Below are positions 6,234 to 9,393 of a DNA stretch of 9,393 nt, piece by piece. The stretch is from an uncultured Chloroflexota bacterium (GTDB taxonomy: Bacteria; Chloroflexota; Limnocylindria; Limnocylindrales; CSP1-4): assembly GCA_903928275.1 (NCBI GenBank), contig CAIYQJ010000296.1, forward strand, positions 1 to 9,393, written 5' to 3'. The position numbers and the translations under genes were made by a program. How positions within the stretch are numbered: the first letter of the stretch is position 1; each line of letters starts with the position of its first letter. The notes under the pieces are model-generated. The model searched no databases. It was not told the DNA's origin and worked only from the letters and a program-made list of their open reading frames with translations.

Positions 6234-6614
6234 TCAGTCCAACTTCTGGGTGAGGAATGGCTGGAAGGGGGCGCTGTCGTGGAAGTTCGCCATGTAGGCG
6301 ATCTTCCCGTCGCGGAAGCGGAAGTAGTTCGCGACCTCCGCCTCGATCGGGACGCCGGCGGCATTCGCAGCCGAGATGTGCGACACGACGGCGGCCTCGT
6401 CCCCGAGGACGATGACGTGGCGCGGCACGTTCTGGAACCGGGAGTACGCCCGCCCCATGCCGGCCATCATCGGCCGGAGCGTCGCCAGTCCCTCGATGTG
6501 TCCCGCGAGCTGCTCGTCCATGACCATGTCGTCCGTGAACAGGTCGCACCACGCGTCCCATTCGCCGGCGTTCGCGGTCTCGTAGTAGCGATCGACGATC
6601 TGAGCGCTGGTCAT
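6234..6614 (-). CDS. Single-domain SnoaL/NTF2-like protein
   Basis: This 126-residue protein has the cone-shaped alpha+beta (NTF2-like) pattern: an N-terminal helix pair (IVDRYYETANAGEWDAWCDLF, shown at about 6-26), DDMVMDEQLAGHIEG, a central MMAGMGRAYSRF helix, and C-terminal strands VVSHISA and ANYFRFRDGKIAYMANFHD. His79 in VVSHIS and the RDGKI turn recall the neighbouring two-domain proteins. The PTGK loop and the C-terminal L-M-Q-Q-L-G motif of those proteins are absent. Family members include isomerases, dehydratases, cyclases and plain binding proteins. The ATG at 6614 is preferred to an upstream start at 6671 because GGAGG (6624-6628) sits 9 nt before it and the upstream extension (basic, Arg-rich) overlaps the preceding gene. 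It lies 4 nt after that gene and 2 nt before the GMC gene. Confidence 0.82.
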   Translation of the reverse strand: MTSAQIVDRYYETANAGEWDAWCDLFTDDMVMDEQLAGHIEGLATLRPMMAGMGRAYSRFQNVPRHVIVLGDEAAVVSHISAANAAGVPIEAEVANYFRFRDGKIAYMANFHDSAPFQPFLTQKLD

Positions 6615-6618
6615 CGGT

Positions 6619-7557
6619 TCATGCCTCCGCTGCGGCTGCCGGCGCGTCTCCCGCCTGGGCACCGGCTGCACCGCCCCCGCCGCCGACGCCCAGCTGGCTC
6701 ATGAGGCCGAGCATGTCCACGTCGTACCAGCTCTCGACGACCTTCCCGTCGGCTACCCGCAGGATCCCGATCTCGGTCCACTCGACCTTCTTCCCGGTCG
6801 GCGCGATGCCCATGAGCGGGCCCGTGTGGGTGCCTCCCTGCCGGAAGCGGGCCGCGACGCGGTCGTCCTCCGCGACGATGTGCGTGATCTCCATCCAGTA
6901 GTCCGGGAATGCGTCGCGCATCATCTTCACGATGACCTTGACGCCGTCCGGGCCGAGCGGGAGGGCGGGCGCGCTCGGGCTCGACGCCTCCGGATGGAAG
7001 ATCTCGTCGGCCACCGCGACGTCGCCCTTGTTCCACACCTCGTCGATGAAGCGGCGCATCAGGGCGTGGTTCGCCTCGCGGGTCGACGGAGCGCCCGTCA
7101 GGTGACGGGCGGGCGCCGGCTCGGGTCCGGGCGGCGGCGACGGGATGACCCCGAGCTGCTGCATGAGCCCGAGCATGTCGAGGTCGATCCAGCCCTCGAC
7201 AAGCTTCCCGTCGCGCATCCGGAAGAGCCGGGTGCCCGACCATCTCACGAGCTTCCCGGTCGGGGGGACTCCCATGAAAGGCGCCGTGTTGTGACCGGCC
7301 CCCAGGCCCCTGCCGACGACGAGGTCGCCCTCGGCGATGACGTCCTGGAAGTCGAAGACCAGGTCCGGGAACGGCGCGTTGAACGTCCGGTACGCCCACT
7401 TGAGCCCGTCGCGACCCGGGGGCTGGCCCGGGATCGGCTGGTGCTCGAAGTAGTCCTCGACGACCATGTCGTCGAGCCTGTCGAGCTCGAGTCGGTTCGT
7501 CACCTTCACGAACTCGGTGACGAGCGCCTTGTTCCGCTGCTCTTCCTCGATCGTCAC
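6619..7557 (-). CDS. Two-domain SnoaL-like (predicted ester cyclase) protein, copy 3
   Basis: This 312-residue protein holds two SnoaL-like domains (about 8-137 and 161-291) joined by a Pro/Ala-rich linker (138-155). Each ends in the same pattern: R-x-x-D-G-K-x-V-E-x-W, then an Asp (127 and 281), then MLGLMQQLG or MLGLMSQLG. Domain 2 has the GTHTGPLMGIAPTGKKV loop typical of predicted ester cyclases; domain 1 has a changed version (GAGHNTAPFMGVPPTGK) that keeps His89. SnoaL itself closes a polyketide ring by an aldol reaction, but most relatives have unknown substrates. The C-terminal tail (291-312) is Gly/Ala-rich and probably disordered. The GTG at 7557 follows AGGAG (7563-7567) by 5 nt. 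The gene ends 4 nt before the single-domain SnoaL gene. It is clearly paralogous to the two genes upstream, most closely the one at 7698-8624. Confidence 0.87.
   Translation of the reverse strand: MTIEEEQRNKALVTEFVKVTNRLELDRLDDMVVEDYFEHQPIPGQPPGRDGLKWAYRTFNAPFPDLVFDFQDVIAEGDLVVGRGLGAGHNTAPFMGVPPTGKLVRWSGTRLFRMRDGKLVEGWIDLDMLGLMQQLGVIPSPPPGPEPAPARHLTGAPSTREANHALMRRFIDEVWNKGDVAVADEIFHPEASSPSAPALPLGPDGVKVIVKMMRDAFPDYWMEITHIVAEDDRVAARFRQGGTHTGPLMGIAPTGKKVEWTEIGILRVADGKVVESWYDVDMLGLMSQLGVGGGGGAAGAQAGDAPAAAAEA
6624..6628 (-). promoter_or_regulatory. Shine-Dalgarno site fixing the start of the single-domain SnoaL gene
   Basis: GGAGG on the minus strand lies inside the last codons of the preceding two-domain gene, 9 nt before ATG 6614. 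It supports that start over the upstream ATG at 6671 and shows tight coupling of the two genes. Confidence 0.6.
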
Positions 7558-7697
7558 GATCGCTCCTGTCCTGCTGGTCCTGCCGCGGACCTGTGCGGCC
7601 CGAGGGGGCTGTCTGTGGTCCGAGAGGCTCCCCGCTCGCTCCGTCGCGCCTGACGGATCGCCCCCCCCCGGCCTGTCGCCGCTGGTTCCCGTCTGGT

Positions 7698-8624
7698 TCA
7701 GGCCCCCGCCGCGGGCGACCCGCCGACGCCGAGCTGCTGCATCAGCGAGAGCATGTCGGTGTTGTAGAAGCTCTCGACGACCTTCCCGCCCTCGAGCCTG
7801 AGCAGTCCCATCTCCCCGAAGGACACGGTCTTGCCGGTGGGCGCGATCCCGAACAGCTCACCTTCGTGGGTGCCGGTCTCGACGAAGTGGGCCGCGACCC
7901 TGTCGCCCTCCGCCGCCAGGAAGTCGATCGTCATGTGGAAGTCGGGGAATGCGCTGCGGAACATGGAGGCGATGATGTTGACGCCGGCCGGGCCGGGCGG
8001 CAGCATCGGAGCGTCCGGGCTGGTCGCGTCGGGCGCGAAGACCTCGGCCGCGACGTCGAGATGGCCGCTGTTCCAGACCTCCTCGACGAACCGCTCCATG
8101 AGCCCGCGATTGGCCGCGATGTCCACCTCGGACGAGCGTCCCGCGAGGACATGGGTCGGGACGGGCTCCGGCGCGGGGGCCGCGGGCCGGCCGTCGGGCG
8201 TGGGGATCACGCCCATCTGCTGCATGACGGAGAGTCCGTCCCACTCCTGCCAACGGGCGGTGGACATGCCGGCGTCGTTGAAGCGGAAGATCGCCGTCCC
8301 GGTCCAGCGGATGTACTTGCCGGTGGCCGGCGCCATGCCCATGAAGTCGCCCTTGTGGGTGCCGCCGAGCGTCCCGCGGACGAAGACGATGTCGCCCTCC
8401 GCGACCATGAACGTCGGGTCGAACCGGAGGTCCGGCATCGCCGTGAGGAAGGTGAGATAGAGGTCCCTGAACTCCCCGGGTCCGTGGAGGTCCTTGAACC
8501 CGGCGCCCCCGTAGCTGACGAAGTCCGGCGCGAACATCTCGTCGAAGACGTCGAGGTTCATCCTGTTCGACTCGTCGTAGAGCCGGACCATCTTCTGCTT
8601 CATCTCGTCGGCTGTCAGTGTCAC
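7698..8624 (-). CDS. Two-domain SnoaL-like (predicted ester cyclase) protein, copy 2
   Basis: This 308-residue protein has the same architecture as its downstream paralogue: domain 1 (about 6-140), a Pro/Ala linker (141-160) and domain 2 (about 168-302). Domain 1 carries GTHKGDFMGMAPATGK, with one extra residue in the P-T-G-K turn, and ends in EWD129-GLSVMQQMGVIP. Domain 2 carries GTHEGELFGIAPTGKTV and ends in NTD290-MLSLMQQLGVGG. Linker-proximal segments (MERFVEEVWNSGHLDVAAEVF against MRRFIDEVWNKGDVAVADEIF) show clear homology with the 6619-7557 product. I chose GTG at 8624 because AAGGGGG (8630-8636) lies 5 nt upstream; the frame is open to an ATG at 8690, but that extension is Arg/Cys-rich and has no homologous counterpart in the other copies. 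The gap to the next gene is 140 nt, so a separate promoter there is possible though none is evident. Confidence 0.86.
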   Translation of the reverse strand: MTLTADEMKQKMVRLYDESNRMNLDVFDEMFAPDFVSYGGAGFKDLHGPGEFRDLYLTFLTAMPDLRFDPTFMVAEGDIVFVRGTLGGTHKGDFMGMAPATGKYIRWTGTAIFRFNDAGMSTARWQEWDGLSVMQQMGVIPTPDGRPAAPAPEPVPTHVLAGRSSEVDIAANRGLMERFVEEVWNSGHLDVAAEVFAPDATSPDAPMLPPGPAGVNIIASMFRSAFPDFHMTIDFLAAEGDRVAAHFVETGTHEGELFGIAPTGKTVSFGEMGLLRLEGGKVVESFYNTDMLSLMQQLGVGGSPAAGA

Positions 8625-8779
8625 CTCGTCCCCCTTCTCGCACTGAACCGGACGTGTGGAGCCCCGGCTGCAGGGCTCGCCCACGCGCACACATCGACTC
8701 CGGGCATGGGCCGGCTACGGCGTCGGCCCCACGGGATCGTCGGCGCTCGCCCTTGCGCCGCCGATCTCGACAGACACGG

Positions 8780-9393
8780 TCACCTCTCGTCCCTGGTCGC
8801 GTCGGGCCCGGGCATCATCCCGAGCTGTTGCATGAAGGCGACGGCATCCCAGGTCCCGAACCCCTCGACGAACTGATCGCCGTCGAACCGGAAGAAGCTG
8901 ATGCCTTCCACGGCGAACGTCTTCCCCGTCGGCGCGATCCCGAAGAAGTCGCCGCGGTGCGTCCCCGTCCACATCGCGCGGGCCGCGACGCGGTTGCCGT
9001 CCGCGACCATGTCCTCGCACCTCGTGACCAGATCCGGGAAGGCAACCCGGAATGCGGCGACGGTCTCGGTGAGCGAAGCCGGCCCGCTGAGCGCGACGTT
9101 GTAGGGCCGGGCAGGTGGGTGGTCGACGTAGTCGGCGGCGACGTACCGCTCGGCGAGGCTGACGTCACCGGCGCTGAACGCCGTGTCGTGGACCCAGCCG
9201 ACCGCCTGCCTGTGAGCCTCGAGGAGCGCCGGATCGTGCGGATCGGGCGGCGGGATGTCGGGCCGCGTTCGGAGGTGCGATGTATCGAGCGGCGGCCCGA
9301 TGCCGGCCGATGCCGGGATGCCGCCGATCTGCGCCAGGAGGGCGAGGATGTCCGGCTGACCCCAGTGCTCGACGATCCTGCCGTCGCGAACCC
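8780..9393 (-). CDS. Two-domain SnoaL-like protein, copy 1, 5' end outside the window
   Basis: The frame is open from the right window edge to the stop at 8780-8782 (203 visible residues), with no in-frame ATG until residue 129, so the start lies beyond the window. The visible part opens with the last strand of a first SnoaL-like domain (VRDGRIVEHW, then PD14-ILALLAQIGGIP), followed by a long Pro-rich linker (about 27-55). A second domain then runs from about 56 to 195. It contains LAERYVAADYVDHPPARPYN, FRVAFPDLVTRCEDMVADGNRVAARA, the loop GTHRGDFFGIAPTGKTF and the ending WD182-AVAFMQQLGMMPGP. The domain order and motifs match the two downstream genes, but the sequence is the most divergent of the three (for example GFGTWD in place of SWYDVD). 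Taking the internal ATG at 9010 as the start would cut the domain in half and is wrong. Confidence 0.85.
   Translation of the reverse strand, partial: VRDGRIVEHWGQPDILALLAQIGGIPASAGIGPPLDTSHLRTRPDIPPPDPHDPALLEAHRQAVGWVHDTAFSAGDVSLAERYVAADYVDHPPARPYNVALSGPASLTETVAAFRVAFPDLVTRCEDMVADGNRVAARAMWTGTHRGDFFGIAPTGKTFAVEGISFFRFDGDQFVEGFGTWDAVAFMQQLGMMPGPDATRDER

Noticed and set aside
4768..6297. 509-codon open frame on the plus strand opposite the GMC gene
   Set aside because: It is rich in Arg, Val, Asp and Ala with no recognisable motif, and lies exactly antisense to a complete GMC enzyme. High-GC coding DNA commonly leaves such mirror frames open.
4100..6364. 754-codon minus-strand frame joining the DJ-1 gene to an upstream region
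   Set aside because: Only its last 197 codons are a real protein. The rest is an Arg/Pro-rich out-of-frame reading of the GMC gene, so it is not a fusion protein.
7661..7669. Run of nine C residues in the 140-nt gap between two SnoaL genes
   Set aside because: It could vary by slippage, but it is outside coding sequence and not at a recognisable promoter element, so no phase-variation claim is supported.
8659..8678. Hairpin GAGCCC/GGGCTC in the 155-nt gap before the 7698-8624 gene
   Set aside because: It has only 6 bp with an 8-nt loop and no T-run, which is expected by chance at this GC content.
7593..8876. 427-codon plus-strand open frame opposite the SnoaL genes
   Set aside because: It is antisense to clear SnoaL-like domains and has low-information composition; it is treated as a shadow.

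Overview
The window is very GC-rich, with coding frames dominated by G or C at third positions and frequent GTG or TTG starts. It reads as bacterial chromosome from a high-GC lineage. The gene at the left edge resembles the FGLLP-motif membrane proteins that I associate mainly with Chloroflexota, so that phylum (or a high-GC actinobacterium-like lineage) is my best guess. This is inference; there is no rRNA or tRNA gene to anchor it. I see no tRNA, rRNA, CRISPR array, insertion sequence or phage gene.

Layout. (1) Plus strand, 1-1454: the 3' part of one gene for a membrane protein with a Pro/Thr/Ser/Ala-rich extracytoplasmic-type stalk (including a 24-bp tandem repeat) and about eight membrane segments. 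A single in-frame TAG at 942-944 cuts the reading frame; the same frame stays open, hydrophobic and GC3-rich to a TGA at 1452-1454. (2) Minus strand, 9393 down to 1539: nine genes all in one direction. In order of transcription they are a two-domain SnoaL-like protein (5' end beyond the window), two more two-domain SnoaL-like proteins, a single-domain SnoaL/NTF2-like protein, a GMC-family FAD oxidoreductase, a DJ-1/PfpI-family protein, a VOC (glyoxalase/dioxygenase-fold) protein, an alpha/beta hydrolase and a short catalase-related haem peroxidase. The membrane gene and the peroxidase gene converge across an 84-bp gap. No gene-free stretch exceeds about 160 bp.

How the genes may work together. 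From the 6619-7557 gene to the DJ-1 gene the spacing is 4 nt, 2 nt and a 1-nt overlap, followed by 30, 90 and 98 nt gaps, so at least the middle genes are very probably co-transcribed. The GMC enzyme would oxidise an alcohol or related substrate. If it uses O2 it makes H2O2, which the catalase-related peroxidase could use or remove. DJ-1 and VOC proteins often act on reactive carbonyls or on ring-derived intermediates, the hydrolase would cleave an ester or C-C bond, and SnoaL-like domains bind and isomerise, hydrate or cyclise small hydrophobic molecules. Together this looks like an uncharacterised oxidative small-molecule pathway, catabolic or biosynthetic, with an unusually expanded set of seven SnoaL-like domains. 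No substrate can be read from the sequence.
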